DNA from: Streptomyces cathayae
GTDB taxonomy: Bacteria; Actinomycetota; Actinomycetes; Streptomycetales; Streptomycetaceae
Assembly (NCBI RefSeq): GCF_029760955.1
Contig: NZ_CP121683.1
Location: 1-64,000 of the forward strand
Reading direction: 5' to 3'
DNA length: 64,000 nt
The notes beneath the pieces were generated by a model that worked only from the letters and a program-made list of their open reading frames with translations, did not search any database and was not told where the DNA came from. This document shows, one piece after another, positions 16,454-25,632 of this stretch (positions are counted from its first letter, which is position 1; the number at the start of each line of letters is the position of its first letter). The position numbers and the translations under genes were made by a program.

Positions 16454-18748
16454 TCAGACGCTGGCGGGTGCGCAGTCGATCGCCCGCAGCAGGTCGAGCT
16501 GGTCCGCGGCGAGGCCCTCTCCGGGATCGCGCAGCCACTGCCGGTAGGTGCGGGTGTCGCCGGGCTGGGCGAGGTGCTCGCCCCGGTCGTACCGTGCCCT
16601 GGCCTGCTGGTAGTGGCGCTGCCAGGGCAGCGGCCACGGCGGGTTCCACCAGGGGTCGATCTCGAAGAGGGCGTCCAGGAGCTCGGTGAACCCTTTCTGG
16701 TCCTCGCTGTCGGCGGCTGCCTGCTGCTCCAGCCTGGCGGCGCGCTGGCGCAGGTTGGCCAGGTCGCGGCCGAACTTGCGGCCGTCGGGGGTGGTGTAGC
16801 CGGAGGAGACGGCGAGTCCGCCGTGTTCGCGGGCGCACTCGCGGGCGTAGGCGATCAGCATCTGCCGGTTCTCGCTGCGGGGCTCCCAGACCATGCCGGT
16901 CTCGTCGAGGAAGTCGATCTGCCAGTCCTTGAGCTCGCCGTTGCGGCGGGCGGCTCGCTGGGCGTCCAGCCAGGCGGGCAGTTCCAGAAAGCGCGGGTCG
17001 GTGCCCTGGCCGGGCAGGGTGCGCGGCGGGGACAGGTGGCCGTGTTCGTTGAAGAAGTCGGCGGCGGCGGCTGCGCCGATCGCCCAGTCGGCGGTGATGG
17101 AGGAGGGCCGGGTGACGTGGAGCCGGATGACCTGGGCGACTTCGCGGGGGGTCAGGGCGATGCCGTCGGGGCCGATGATCTCCGGGGTGCCGGGGCCGTC
17201 GCCGAAGGGCGGCGTCGGCGACTGCTGCTGGGGCAGGTCCACGACTGGTCCCGTGTGCTCCTGTTCGCCCGCGCTGCCGCCGGCCGGGGCGTTCGCGGCT
17301 GGCGGGGCGGGGCGCTGCTCGCCGAGCTGGGTGGTGGGCAGCCGGTCGCTGATGCGGCGGTCGTGGGCGCGCAGGGCGAGCAGGATGTCGTAGAGGGGCT
17401 TGTAGTAGCGGTAGTTGAGCAGGTCGCCCGGGTCCTCGCCGGGGGCGAGGTAGAGGGGGACCAGCAGGGTGGCCTTGGAGCCGTCGGGGCGGGGGCGCAG
17501 GGCGCGGCCGAGGGCCTGGACGATGCCGACGACGTCGGCGCGGGGGGCGGCGAAGCAGACGTCGACGGAGGTGGAGTCCCAGCCTTCGCCGAGGATGCGG
17601 ACGTTGGAGACGAGCGTGAGGGCGCTGGGGCGGCCGTCGTCGGTGAGCGGCTGGGGGTGGTTGAGGTTGTCGAGGATCGCCACGCGGTCGGGGTGGTCCA
17701 TGTGGACGGTGTCGGCGCGCAGGGTGGCGGGGACGAGGGGGACTTCCGCTTCGTCGTGCGGGCCGGGGGCCGTTTCGCCGTGCAGGGCGGCGGCGGTCTG
17801 CAGGAAGGTGTCGGTGAGGGCCTGGGCGTCCTTGATGCGCTGGTGGAAGCTGATCCACTTGCCGGCGCCGGTGCCGGGGTAGCGGGCGGCGGTCTTCAGC
17901 AGCGCGGTGGACAGGCTGACCAGTGCGGGGGTGTCCTGGAAGGTGGCGTTGCGGGTGCGGCGCAGCTCGTGCTGCAGGCCGGGGTGTTCGACGACCATCA
18001 TGACGATGCGGTAGTCGCACACCAGTTTGGCGGTGATGGCCTCGCTCAGTTCCATCCGGTAGACGACGGGGCCGTAGATGTCGGGGTCGTCCATGGATAC
18101 GGCCAGGCTCGGGCCGCCGGTGCCGGGGCGGAGGGCTTCTGTGTAGGCGGGGTCGCTCTCCCAGATGCGGGGGGTGGCGGTGTAGTAGAGGCGGCGGCGG
18201 GCGGGGACCTTGTCGTCGTCGTGGACGGCGGCCCAGGCCTTGTTGATGCTGCCCGAGGTGCGGTGGGCTTCGTCGGCGATCAGCAGGTCCCAGGGGGGCA
18301 GGGCGCGGGCGGCGTGCGCGGCGAGCAGGGCGCCTTGCTTGTCGTCGCCGTCGGCGAGGGAGGCGTAGGTGGCAAAGACGGTGTAGTGGTCGAGGCCTGC
18401 CAGGAGGGCGGCGAGCTCGGCCGGGTCGGTGGTCTGGGGGATGCCGAGGGCGTCGAGGTCGGCGCGGGGGCTGCACACGGCGAGGAGGTGCCCGTGGTGG
18501 TCGTTCTGTTCTTTCCACACCTTCGCGCTCTGGGCGAGCAGGTCGAGGGTGGGGACCATGACGACGGTGCGGCGGACGTGCCCGCTGTGGGCGAGGTGTT
18601 CGGCGGTGCGGGCGGCCACCAGGGTCTTGCCGCAGCCGCAGGGCATCACGATCGTGGCGCGGCCGCCGCCGGCGATGGCGGTGACGCTCGCGTTGAGGGC
18701 GGTGCGCTGATCGCGGCGCAGGGTGTGGCGGGCGGGGCGGCGTGTCAT
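16454..18748 (-). CDS. SF2 DEAH helicase with helicase-associated domain (TtrA-like candidate)
   Basis: 764 aa. Walker A is PCGCGKT (36-42). Motif II is DEAH in LLIADEAHR (159-162). Motif VI is QALGRALRPRPDG. A later segment (~560-640, WAIGAAAAADFFNEHGHL, WLDAQRAARRNGEL) matches helicase-associated (HA) repeats. Such helicases act on nucleic acid with ATP. Helicase-like genes (ttrA) are known near the ends of several Streptomyces linear replicons and are linked to transfer or end functions. This gene is 35 nt downstream of tpg on the same strand, so it is probably in the telomere operon. Whether it is a true TtrA orthologue was not tested. Confidence 0.75.
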   Translation of the reverse strand: MTRRPARHTLRRDQRTALNASVTAIAGGGRATIVMPCGCGKTLVAARTAEHLAHSGHVRRTVVMVPTLDLLAQSAKVWKEQNDHHGHLLAVCSPRADLDALGIPQTTDPAELAALLAGLDHYTVFATYASLADGDDKQGALLAAHAARALPPWDLLIADEAHRTSGSINKAWAAVHDDDKVPARRRLYYTATPRIWESDPAYTEALRPGTGGPSLAVSMDDPDIYGPVVYRMELSEAITAKLVCDYRIVMMVVEHPGLQHELRRTRNATFQDTPALVSLSTALLKTAARYPGTGAGKWISFHQRIKDAQALTDTFLQTAAALHGETAPGPHDEAEVPLVPATLRADTVHMDHPDRVAILDNLNHPQPLTDDGRPSALTLVSNVRILGEGWDSTSVDVCFAAPRADVVGIVQALGRALRPRPDGSKATLLVPLYLAPGEDPGDLLNYRYYKPLYDILLALRAHDRRISDRLPTTQLGEQRPAPPAANAPAGGSAGEQEHTGPVVDLPQQQSPTPPFGDGPGTPEIIGPDGIALTPREVAQVIRLHVTRPSSITADWAIGAAAAADFFNEHGHLSPPRTLPGQGTDPRFLELPAWLDAQRAARRNGELKDWQIDFLDETGMVWEPRSENRQMLIAYARECAREHGGLAVSSGYTTPDGRKFGRDLANLRQRAARLEQQAAADSEDQKGFTELLDALFEIDPWWNPPWPLPWQRHYQQARARYDRGEHLAQPGDTRTYRQWLRDPGEGLAADQLDLLRAIDCAPASV

Positions 18749-18783
18749 GGGCGGTGGTCCTCGAGGACAGAGGGGCGGGCGGG

Positions 18784-19356
18784 TCAGAGCTCGAATTTGA
18801 TGGCGACGACGTCGCGCACGGTGACGTCCATGCCGGTGCCGCGCAGGCCGAAGTAGGCTTCGGCGACCGCCTGTCCGGCGATCTCCAGGGCGCGGGTCTC
18901 GTTGCCCGCGTCACGGGCCGCGAGGAGACGTTCGGTCTCCGAGGGGGTGAGGTCCTCGTCCAGGCGGCGCTCGCGGCCGTCGTCGCTGCTGCCCGCGGAG
19001 GGGCTGTAGAAGGTGAAGGTGGCGGTCAGGTAGGTGCGCAGGCCGCGGCGGCGCATCTCGTCGTCGGCTCTGCGGGCCAGCCGGGAGCGGAAGCGGGCGG
19101 CGACGGCGTCCTGGAGGCGGGCGGCGAAGTCGGCGGGCGGGTTGCGGCGCTGGCCGCGCAGGTAGCGGCGCACCGTCTCGGGGTGGACGCCGAGCAGGGC
19201 GGCGACGCGGGCGGTGCTGCGTCCCAGGCGGCGGTGGAGGAAGGCGACCTGGGCGCGGGGGCTTTGGGGCATGCCGCGCTGCGGGGCCGCCGCGAGGCGG
19301 TCCCGCTCGAGGTGGTGGACGTCCCACAGGGCGTCCAGTACGGGGGTGGTGTCCAT
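18784..19356 (-). CDS. tpg: Telomere terminal protein Tpg
   Basis: 190 aa, close to the usual ~184. Residues 46-68 form the HTH characteristic of Tpg (GRSTARVAALLGVHPETVRR, then YLRGQRRNP), followed by a basic helix (ARFRSRLARRADDEMRRR) and a C-terminal domain with AYFG and the closing VVAIKFEL. Tpg is covalently attached to the 5' ends of Streptomyces linear DNA through a hydroxyl residue and primes end-patching of the 3' overhang. Thr residues at 108, 111, 113 and 115 are candidates for the linkage. The ATG overlaps the tap stop (TGATG), so the pair is translationally coupled as in the classical tap-tpg operon. Confidence 0.88.
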   Translation of the reverse strand: MDTTPVLDALWDVHHLERDRLAAAPQRGMPQSPRAQVAFLHRRLGRSTARVAALLGVHPETVRRYLRGQRRNPPADFAARLQDAVAARFRSRLARRADDEMRRRGLRTYLTATFTFYSPSAGSSDDGRERRLDEDLTPSETERLLAARDAGNETRALEIAGQAVAEAYFGLRGTGMDVTVRDVVAIKFEL

Positions 19357-22300
19357 CACTTGCCGTCCAGGACGCTGTCGGTGCGGCCGTCCTTGGCACG
19401 GCTCGCCGGGTTCTTGTTGAGGGCGGTCACCTGCAGGTACCAGTCCATGGACTGCACGCCTTCCAGCTTCACGTGGCCGGGGTTGGGGCCGACGGCGAAG
19501 CCGCCCTTGTGGCCGGTCAGCCACAGGATGTCCGGGATGGGGGAGGCGAAGACGATGGCGTCGGTGTTGACGGCCAGGGGGCGGGCGCCGGTGGCCTTGA
19601 ACGTGTTGATGATCTTGCGGTTCATGACGGCGCGGTAGCGGGCGAGGATCGCGGCCCGGTGGTCGGGGCGCCAGTCCGGGCGGTCCAGGGTCTTCCAGCG
19701 GGCGTGCTGTCCGGCAGCCCGGCGGCCGTAGTCCTGCGGGCCCTGCTGGTACTTGCCGATCGCGCCCTTGACAGTCTGCTTGATCGCTTTGAGGACCAGC
19801 AAGTCGGTGGCATGCGTGGCGCGGAAGTCGGGGTCGTCCATCTTCGCCATGGCGTCGAGGAACTCGCTGGGTGACAGTGGGCTGCCGTCATCGTGGGTGA
19901 CCGCGCCCAAGGCGGTCATGGTCTGCATGTAGCCGTCGTTGATGTGCTCGTACCAGGGCTTGAGGTAGGGGCCCGCGCCGAAGGCGGGGACCGGTCCGGC
20001 CGCGCGGCGCCGCTCGTCGTAGCGGTCGGGGTGGGGGGAGATGCCCAGCGCCTTGGCCTGCTCCGCAGTGGGCCGCACATAGGCTTCCATCGGCTGAGGT
20101 GTGTGGCCGAGTTCGACGGCCAGGGCCACGGTGTGGGTCTGGTACCAGGCCGGTCCGCTCGGGCGGGTGCCGTCGGGGGTGAACGGGCTGGGCAGCAGAG
20201 GGTCGGTCTGGACACCGGAGAGGTCCGCCAGCCAGGAGCCGACAAGCTTCTTGTCGAAGGGTGCCCGCGGCAGGTGGTAGGGCGCGCAGGTGCCCATGGG
20301 GGTGCCGTTGCAGGCCGCGAAGAAGGCCATCATGGTGTCCAGGCACACGACGTAGGGCAGGCCGCGTTCCTCCTCGGTGGGCAGCCGCCACCACTGCAGG
20401 GCCTCTTCCTGCAGGAACTGGGCCGGGTCCTTGGGATCGCGGCCGGCGGCCAGCGGATGGTCCTTGGTCGCCTCCGGGGGCGCCGGGTCCACGGCGAGGT
20501 GGAGAGAGCCCTCGAGCCACTTCGAGCGGACCTTCTTGGTCTCCTCCTCACGCCAGGCGCGGGTGGCCGGGCGCAGCGCGCTCATCAGTTCCTGTCCCGT
20601 CGCGGCCGTGGAGCTGACCGGCGTCATGATGCGCTCGCTGTAGACGCGCAGGAAGTCGACCACTTCAGCCGTCGTGGAGACGGGCAGCCTGGTCTCCCTG
20701 TCGATGGGCAGCGGCCAGCCGCCGCTGGTCAGCGCGCCCCAGGGCAGGACGGCCAGCTGGACCGAGCGGCGGCCGCGCTCGATGCGCTGGAAGACGCGGA
20801 CCCAGGCGGAGAACCAGGGCTTGTTCCCGCGCTGCGGCATCTCCCAGCCGTGAGCGGTCAGGTCGGCGATGATCGGGTGGTCGACGGGCAGGGCACGGTC
20901 CTCACCCGTGCGCTCGGGCAGCCCCAGCGCACGGGCGGCCTCGGCGGTGAGGACGATCAGCGGGTCGCCGTCACGGCCGCTGGGATGCAGCCGGGGTGTG
21001 CCGAAGGGCCGGTCGGCGGCCCAGGCCACCAGTTCCCGGACGGTGGTCGCCGGGCACGGGATCATTTTCCCGCTGGTCAGGTGCGCCCGGCGGCGGCCGT
21101 CGATGACCGCGAACGGGCCATAATCGAAGCCCTTCCCGGCCCGTTCGTCGTCCGGGACCGGCTCTTGCTCGGGTACCGGCTGCTCGTCGGCCGGGGCAAG
21201 GTCCTGGGCGGCTGGTTCGTCTGCCGCCGGGGTGCCCGCGGCGGTGTCCGCGGCGGTGGCGCGGGCGGTGGCCGCAGCGGCGTCGGTGACGGCCGCCGGC
21301 CAGGCGCCGGGCCGCCGCTGCTGCTGGGCGGGGCTGCCGGGCTGATCGGCCGGCTGCTGGGCCTCCTGCGCGTCCTCATCGAGTGCTGCGGTGGGGCCGG
21401 GTGTGCCCGCAACGTCCTGCGTGTCCGGGTGAGCCGGGGCGGAGTCGGCGACGCGGGGCGCTGCCCGGGTGAGCGAGCTGGTGTCCTCGCGCAGGAGCCG
21501 CTGGGCGATGTGGTCGGGCAGGGGCAAAAACCGTGCCCGGGGGATGTCGGGTTCCAGGGCTACCGACGTCAGGCGGCCCATCCCGCGTTCGGCGACGTCG
21601 ATCCGGGCCGCCTGGCCCATACGCGTCAAAGTCAGGGTGACGTCGGCGTCCAGCGCGGCCAGCAGGTCCGCGTCGTCGCTGTCGACGACCGCGAGTACCG
21701 GCACCTGGGCCTGACGCGCCAGATGTGCCAGATCGCGCGCAGCTTCTTCCAGTGCGACTCCCGACAGGGGAAGACGCGCGTCCGCCGCACGCTGCAGCCG
21801 GTCCACGACCACCAGCGTGAGCGGCTTGGACCAGCTGTCGTCCAGGGCCACCTCGCTGATCACGGACGCGTCCAGCCCGGAACCGGCGTCGATGAACAGC
21901 GTGTCCCCGTGCTCGCGTACCGCCGTCTCGGCCAGCCGTGCGGCGGCCGCCTCCGGGTCGGGCAGAGTGCCCGCACGCCACTGGTGGTAGCTCACCCCCG
22001 CGTGGGAGGCCACCAGCCGGGCCACCACGTCCGCCTGCCCGAGGCCGGAGGCGGCGTACAGGACGCCGCCTCGTTCCTCGACCAGCGCCGTCTGCCGCGC
22101 GGCCGCCACCGCGAGCAGGCTGGCGCCCACACCCGGATTGCCCGCGATCAGAGTCAGTCGGCTGGCGCTGATCCCGCGCACCGCGGCGTCCAGGGCGGGT
22201 AGCCCAAACGACAGGCGTGCAGCAAAGGGCTGGGCGCTCAGGGCATCGCTCGCTGCCACCAGCCGTCTTTGGCCGGACGCCGGCGGTGCCGACGGCGTCG

Positions 22301-22646
22301 GCGTCTGGCTCTGGCCGGGGCCGGGCAGCATGACGGCTACGGGATGGCCGTAGCGGGTCAGGACCTGGGGCACACCCTGGGCGGCGTCCCTCACCAACTC
22401 CCCCAGCTTGGTCCGGGCCGCGCTCACCGGCGTCTCCACCACCGCGGGCCGCTGCCCGGCCGCCGCCTCCAGCCAGGCGAGGGGGGCAAGAACCGCCGCC
22501 GCTTCGTCCTCGTGCGTCAGAACGACGGCGCTCCCCTCCTTGGCCTCGGCCACCAGCTCAGACCACTCACCGCGCGCCTTGTGCACGCCCACCGTCCGGC
22601 CGGCGGACACGTTACTGAGCACATTTACCGTCTTAGCGGCAGCCAT
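19356..22646 (-). CDS. tap: Telomere-associated protein Tap with chimeric N-terminus
   Basis: 1096 aa against ~740 for typical Tap. Residues ~508-1096 follow the Tap core: LAVLPWGAL, the ITPVSSTAATGQELMSALRP-type block, DPAPPEATKDHP, LLPSPFTPDGTRPSGPAWY, TVKGAIGKYQQGPQDYG and a final KLEGVQSMDWY segment. Tap binds the telomeric 3' overhang and recruits Tpg. The usual N-terminal HTH is replaced by two Phd/YefM-antitoxin-like modules (~19-62 and ~70-110) and a RecA/DnaB-like domain (~125-380) whose Walker A reads GNPGVGAS, so the Lys is missing. Its Walker B-like strand is LTLVVVDR. A Gln/Pro/Ala-rich linker (~380-505) separates the halves. Start ATG 22646 has GGAGG upstream. Confidence 0.85.
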   Translation of the reverse strand: MAAAKTVNVLSNVSAGRTVGVHKARGEWSELVAEAKEGSAVVLTHEDEAAAVLAPLAWLEAAAGQRPAVVETPVSAARTKLGELVRDAAQGVPQVLTRYGHPVAVMLPGPGQSQTPTPSAPPASGQRRLVAASDALSAQPFAARLSFGLPALDAAVRGISASRLTLIAGNPGVGASLLAVAAARQTALVEERGGVLYAASGLGQADVVARLVASHAGVSYHQWRAGTLPDPEAAAARLAETAVREHGDTLFIDAGSGLDASVISEVALDDSWSKPLTLVVVDRLQRAADARLPLSGVALEEAARDLAHLARQAQVPVLAVVDSDDADLLAALDADVTLTLTRMGQAARIDVAERGMGRLTSVALEPDIPRARFLPLPDHIAQRLLREDTSSLTRAAPRVADSAPAHPDTQDVAGTPGPTAALDEDAQEAQQPADQPGSPAQQQRRPGAWPAAVTDAAAATARATAADTAAGTPAADEPAAQDLAPADEQPVPEQEPVPDDERAGKGFDYGPFAVIDGRRRAHLTSGKMIPCPATTVRELVAWAADRPFGTPRLHPSGRDGDPLIVLTAEAARALGLPERTGEDRALPVDHPIIADLTAHGWEMPQRGNKPWFSAWVRVFQRIERGRRSVQLAVLPWGALTSGGWPLPIDRETRLPVSTTAEVVDFLRVYSERIMTPVSSTAATGQELMSALRPATRAWREEETKKVRSKWLEGSLHLAVDPAPPEATKDHPLAAGRDPKDPAQFLQEEALQWWRLPTEEERGLPYVVCLDTMMAFFAACNGTPMGTCAPYHLPRAPFDKKLVGSWLADLSGVQTDPLLPSPFTPDGTRPSGPAWYQTHTVALAVELGHTPQPMEAYVRPTAEQAKALGISPHPDRYDERRRAAGPVPAFGAGPYLKPWYEHINDGYMQTMTALGAVTHDDGSPLSPSEFLDAMAKMDDPDFRATHATDLLVLKAIKQTVKGAIGKYQQGPQDYGRRAAGQHARWKTLDRPDWRPDHRAAILARYRAVMNRKIINTFKATGARPLAVNTDAIVFASPIPDILWLTGHKGGFAVGPNPGHVKLEGVQSMDWYLQVTALNKNPASRAKDGRTDSVLDGK

Positions 22647-22665
22647 GCCGCCTCCATCCTGACGT

Positions 22666-22778
22666 TTCGTAATGGTGACGCAGCAAGAATCGTAATGCAC
22701 GAGAGTGCTGGAGTGCCAACTCGCTTTATCAGCAAGTATGATGAGCCGGAAGCAGGGGGTCTTCCAGTTTTGTAATGG
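22666..22778. promoter_or_regulatory. Repeated GTAATG motifs in tap promoter region
   Basis: Three near-identical decamers lie upstream of tap: TTCGTAATGG (22666-22675), ATCGTAATGC (22689-22698) and TTTGTAATGG (22769-22778). The first two are 23 bp apart, two helical turns. Phd/YefM proteins bind their own promoters, and this Tap has two such modules, so autoregulation through these sites is possible but unproven. Confidence 0.35.
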
Positions 22779-22825
22779 GTACGGAGGGAAGCGAGGAAGC
22801 CCTGGTCCGGCAGGCCGCCGGCCAC

Positions 22826-22865
22826 AGCGTCTTCCGCGTCCTGGGCGCACGACGCGGAAGACGCT
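22826..22865. repeat. 15-bp perfect inverted repeat between tap and nuclease gene
   Basis: AGCGTCTTCCGCGTC (22826-22840) and GACGCGGAAGACGCT (22851-22865) with a 10-nt loop. It lies in the 475-bp region between two diverging genes, where a terminator is not expected. It could be a protein-binding palindrome, the remains of an attenuator, or the terminator of a lost gene. Confidence 0.55.
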
Positions 22866-23121
22866 CGGCAGGCTGTGGCTGTACGGCCTGGACACCGCCC
22901 GCGCCCTGGCACCCCACGGCAACCGTCGATGCCAGCTCCGTCAGGCCGGGCCGCTGCCCGCCGAGCACGCTGCTGAACAACGCCTTCGGCGGCCGCCTCC
23001 CTCCTTCATCCACCATGCCGACGAGGTCCTCCCGGCGGCGCGGTCTGCTGTCCGAAGCAGATGCGACGATGGGCTCAAGGGGCAGCAGGCGTTACCTCAT
23101 CACGAAGGTCCTGGGGGGCAT

Positions 23122-24069
23122 ATGACTGAGGCGATCCGGATGGAACAGCTGCGGGAGCTCGTCAAGCAGGAGCTCGTGCGCAAGACGACGGGAAGCACGT
23201 TGCCTGGGGTGTGTCAGCGGCTGGGCATGAGCCTGCTTGACGAGACGGGGCATCTCAACGGTTACAGCAAGGGGCAGTACGTACGGGAAAGGCTGGAGAG
23301 CGTCGGTGACCGGGAGCTGCCGGATCTTGCCCGGCGGGTAGTGGCCCAACTGGGCAGTGACGAGCTTGAGGCAGTGCTTGCGCGGATGGGTCCGCGAGGA
23401 GCGTCGGGCGAGTTCCGGAACCTGATTTTCGCGGGCATCGGACCGAAGCCGAGGATCGTGTACCCCGATGCGGTCGGCAATCATCTGCGCCTCGAGGAGA
23501 ACGCGGAGTTCTGGTTGCTGTACGACCAGCCTCTGACCTTTGAAGGACTGACGTGGGGGCATCTGCTCGACTGGTGGCGCAGTACGGAGCCAGCCGTGAG
23601 CGGGCTGGATGACGCCCGGGCGAGCAGCCATCTCTACCGGAGGCTGAAGCAGTCGCTTGATGAGAAGTCACCGCCTGAGCACACCTTCTTCGCCGCGTAT
23701 GCGCGCCGCTTGGCCGGGCCCGGGGGGACGGACCTGCCCGCGATGCTGCCGCAGGTGCATCTGCATTACGACCCGTACACCAAGGCGATGCGCGGTGACC
23801 GGCCGGGGAGACTGACCCGCGAGCGGATGGACTTCTTGATGCTGCTGCCGAACGGTGTGCGAGTAGTGCTGGAAGTCGATGGCGTGCATCACTACAGCGA
23901 GGACGGCAGGCCGTCACCTCGGGTGTATGCGGACATGGTCCGCGAGGACCGCGCCCTTCGACTTGCCGGTTACGAGGTGTACCGCTTCGGCGGGTACGAG
24001 CTGATGCAGGCCGGGGCAGAGGCCCTGGTCGACCGGTTTTTCGACGAGTTCTTCGCAGGGTTCGACTGA
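23122..24069 (+). CDS. PD-(D/E)XK-type nuclease protein, AbiJ-NTD-like N-terminus
   Basis: 315 aa from ATG 23122, preceded by CTGGGGGG. The C-terminal ~100 residues match DUF559/Vsr-like restriction-endonuclease folds: RERMDFLMLLPNG, then VVLEVDGVHHY (E-x-D active-site strand), then DMVREDRALRLAGYEVYRFGGYEL, the Arg-Asp-x-x-Leu-x-x-x-Gly-Tyr-x-Val-x-Arg-Phe signature. The N-terminal ~100 residues (LRELVKQELVRKT to YVRERLESV) resemble AbiJ N-terminal domains found in abortive-infection-like proteins. I infer a single-gene anti-phage or stress nuclease. The N-terminal call is weak; the nuclease call is fairly strong. Confidence 0.6.
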   Translation: MTEAIRMEQLRELVKQELVRKTTGSTLPGVCQRLGMSLLDETGHLNGYSKGQYVRERLESVGDRELPDLARRVVAQLGSDELEAVLARMGPRGASGEFRNLIFAGIGPKPRIVYPDAVGNHLRLEENAEFWLLYDQPLTFEGLTWGHLLDWWRSTEPAVSGLDDARASSHLYRRLKQSLDEKSPPEHTFFAAYARRLAGPGGTDLPAMLPQVHLHYDPYTKAMRGDRPGRLTRERMDFLMLLPNGVRVVLEVDGVHHYSEDGRPSPRVYADMVREDRALRLAGYEVYRFGGYELMQAGAEALVDRFFDEFFAGFD

Positions 24070-24703
24070 AGTTCGCCGCAGACCGGCCCGTGCGGCATCG
24101 TCATCCTGCGGCGCGACGCTGCCCATGATGAGATCGCCCCCGCACCGTGAACACTGCGGCAGCCGATCGGCGAACCTGAGCATCGCCACAGCCGCACCCC
24201 CTCGCTCTACGTGGTCTTCTCACCCAAGCAAGCCCCGCCGAGCTGCGCAGTCAACCGCTTCGCCGAGCAGCTGACCGGTCAGGCGGGACGCAGCGAGCGG
24301 AGCCGGTCGTCGATGTCGTACACCATCAAGCGCAGCGCGCGGGCCTGGGCGGCGCTGCGGGTGCGGCCGAGTGCACACCCGTCCACGACGCGGATTTTCG
24401 CGAGCCGGCCCCGTCGCCTGCGGCCGGGTGCCTCAGCGACCGGCGCGGCGGTCGTAGACCGCGAGCGTCAGCGTCTTGACCGCTGTCCGGGCGTGTTCGA
24501 CGTCCCGCCCCTCCTCGATGGCCTCCAGCGCCGTTGCTGTCGTCCTCCTCAACGAGCCAGAACGGTGGGGGTGACCGACCGGAGGGTGCTCTCGCTGGGC
24601 GACTGGTGTCATCTGCGCTTGGCGTGCCGGAGCGGATGTACGCCCCGGGCCTCCTGGGCGGTTGGGAACGTCCTCAGCCGGGGCGTTCCCAACCGTCAGA
24701 CCC
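24070..24703. other. Gene remnants, degraded region
   Basis: 634 bases without an intact gene. Two minus-strand stretches look like real protein C-termini in different frames: one ending at 24433 (TATALEAIEEGRDVEHARTA, then AVYDRRAGR), one ending near 24284 (GRTRSAAQARALRLMVYDID, then DRLRSLRPA). They may be parts of one frameshifted gene of unknown family. Confidence 0.3.
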
Positions 24704-25588
24704 TCAGTCCTGGGTGACGGTGAGCGTGCGCTGGTCGAGGTCGAGGTGGACAGTGCCCCCGTTTTGCTCACGGAGCTGGCGCCAAGCGGCGTAGCCGGTG
24801 AGGATGGCGTGCTCCCAGTCGGCGGCGCGGCAGATGCTGACCTCGAGGTGGGCCGTCATGTGGCCGATGGTGGCGAGGAGTTCGTGATCGATGTGTTTGA
24901 TGTCGGCGAGGTAGCGGTGGCGGGCGGCGTAGGAGAAGACGAGGGCTGAGATGCCTTCTTCGATGGCGATGGCGCGGCCGCCGTCTTCGGCTTCGTCGGT
25001 GCGGGGGTCGCTTTTGCGTTTGCGGCGCAGTAAGAAGCGGGTGACGGGGGACCAGCCGAGGACGGTGGCGTGGGCGAGGTGGAAGATGTCGTGGAAGCGG
25101 TAGTCGTCTTCGACGTGGGAGGCGCTGGTGAGGGGGTCGCCGGCGGGGGTTCCGTCTTCCCGGGTGAGGATGACGACGGTGCGGCTGTCGTCGGTCTTGG
25201 TGGGCGTGAAGGTGAGTGTGGTCTGCCGGGGCAACTGTTCGTGGGCGGGGAAGCCTGCGTCGAAGGGGGCGTGCTCCTCGTGGGGGGTGGTGCGCCAGCG
25301 GTCCTTGGTCTTCTCCAGGTTGGCGGCGGCCACGTCGTCGAGGTCGAGTCCGAAGCGGTGGGTGAGAGCGGCGACATACCACAGGACGTCGCCGAGTTCT
25401 TCGCGTAACTGGTGCTTGCCCTGCTCGAAGGCCGGTCCGTCGCGCAGGAATTTCTTGTAGGCGGTGGTCAGGGATCCGACTTCGCCGGCGAGGCCGAGGA
25501 GGGGAACGAGGACGGGGTCGGTGCCCTCGGTGGGGGGCTGGAGGGTTTTGACGGCTGCTTCCTGGTAGCGATTGAAGTCCACACTCAC
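24704..25588 (-). CDS. MazG-like nucleotide pyrophosphohydrolase
   Basis: 294 aa from GTG 25588. Residues ~5-100 match the MazG/NTP-PPase fold: LGLAGEVGSLTTAYKKFLR (first metal motif; the second Glu of the usual GEvGE is Ser here) and REELGDVLWYVAALTHRFG (E64 and D67 of the ExxD motif), then NLEKTKDRW. MazG enzymes hydrolyse (d)NTPs to monophosphate and pyrophosphate. The C-terminal domain (~125-294, with HDIFHLAHATVLGWSPV and EEGISALVFSYAARH) is conserved-looking but unassigned. It diverges from the ACP-XRE-ImmA operon with a palindromic operator between. In context it may cleanse or redirect a nucleotide made by the TS-like enzyme. Confidence 0.75.
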   Translation of the reverse strand: MSVDFNRYQEAAVKTLQPPTEGTDPVLVPLLGLAGEVGSLTTAYKKFLRDGPAFEQGKHQLREELGDVLWYVAALTHRFGLDLDDVAAANLEKTKDRWRTTPHEEHAPFDAGFPAHEQLPRQTTLTFTPTKTDDSRTVVILTREDGTPAGDPLTSASHVEDDYRFHDIFHLAHATVLGWSPVTRFLLRRKRKSDPRTDEAEDGGRAIAIEEGISALVFSYAARHRYLADIKHIDHELLATIGHMTAHLEVSICRAADWEHAILTGYAAWRQLREQNGGTVHLDLDQRTLTVTQD

Positions 25589-25632
25589 ACCTGTCTGTTC
25601 TTGGGACAGCCCCGTTGGCTTTCCCGACAGCT

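Noticed and set aside
16100..18856. Plus-strand open frame of 918 codons
   Set aside because: It is the antisense shadow of the helicase gene. Its translation is Gly/Val/Ala-rich low complexity with no domain.
19893..22202. Plus-strand open frame of 769 codons opposite tap
   Set aside because: Antisense shadow caused by GC3 bias; no recognisable protein motif, while the minus strand encodes a clear Tap core.
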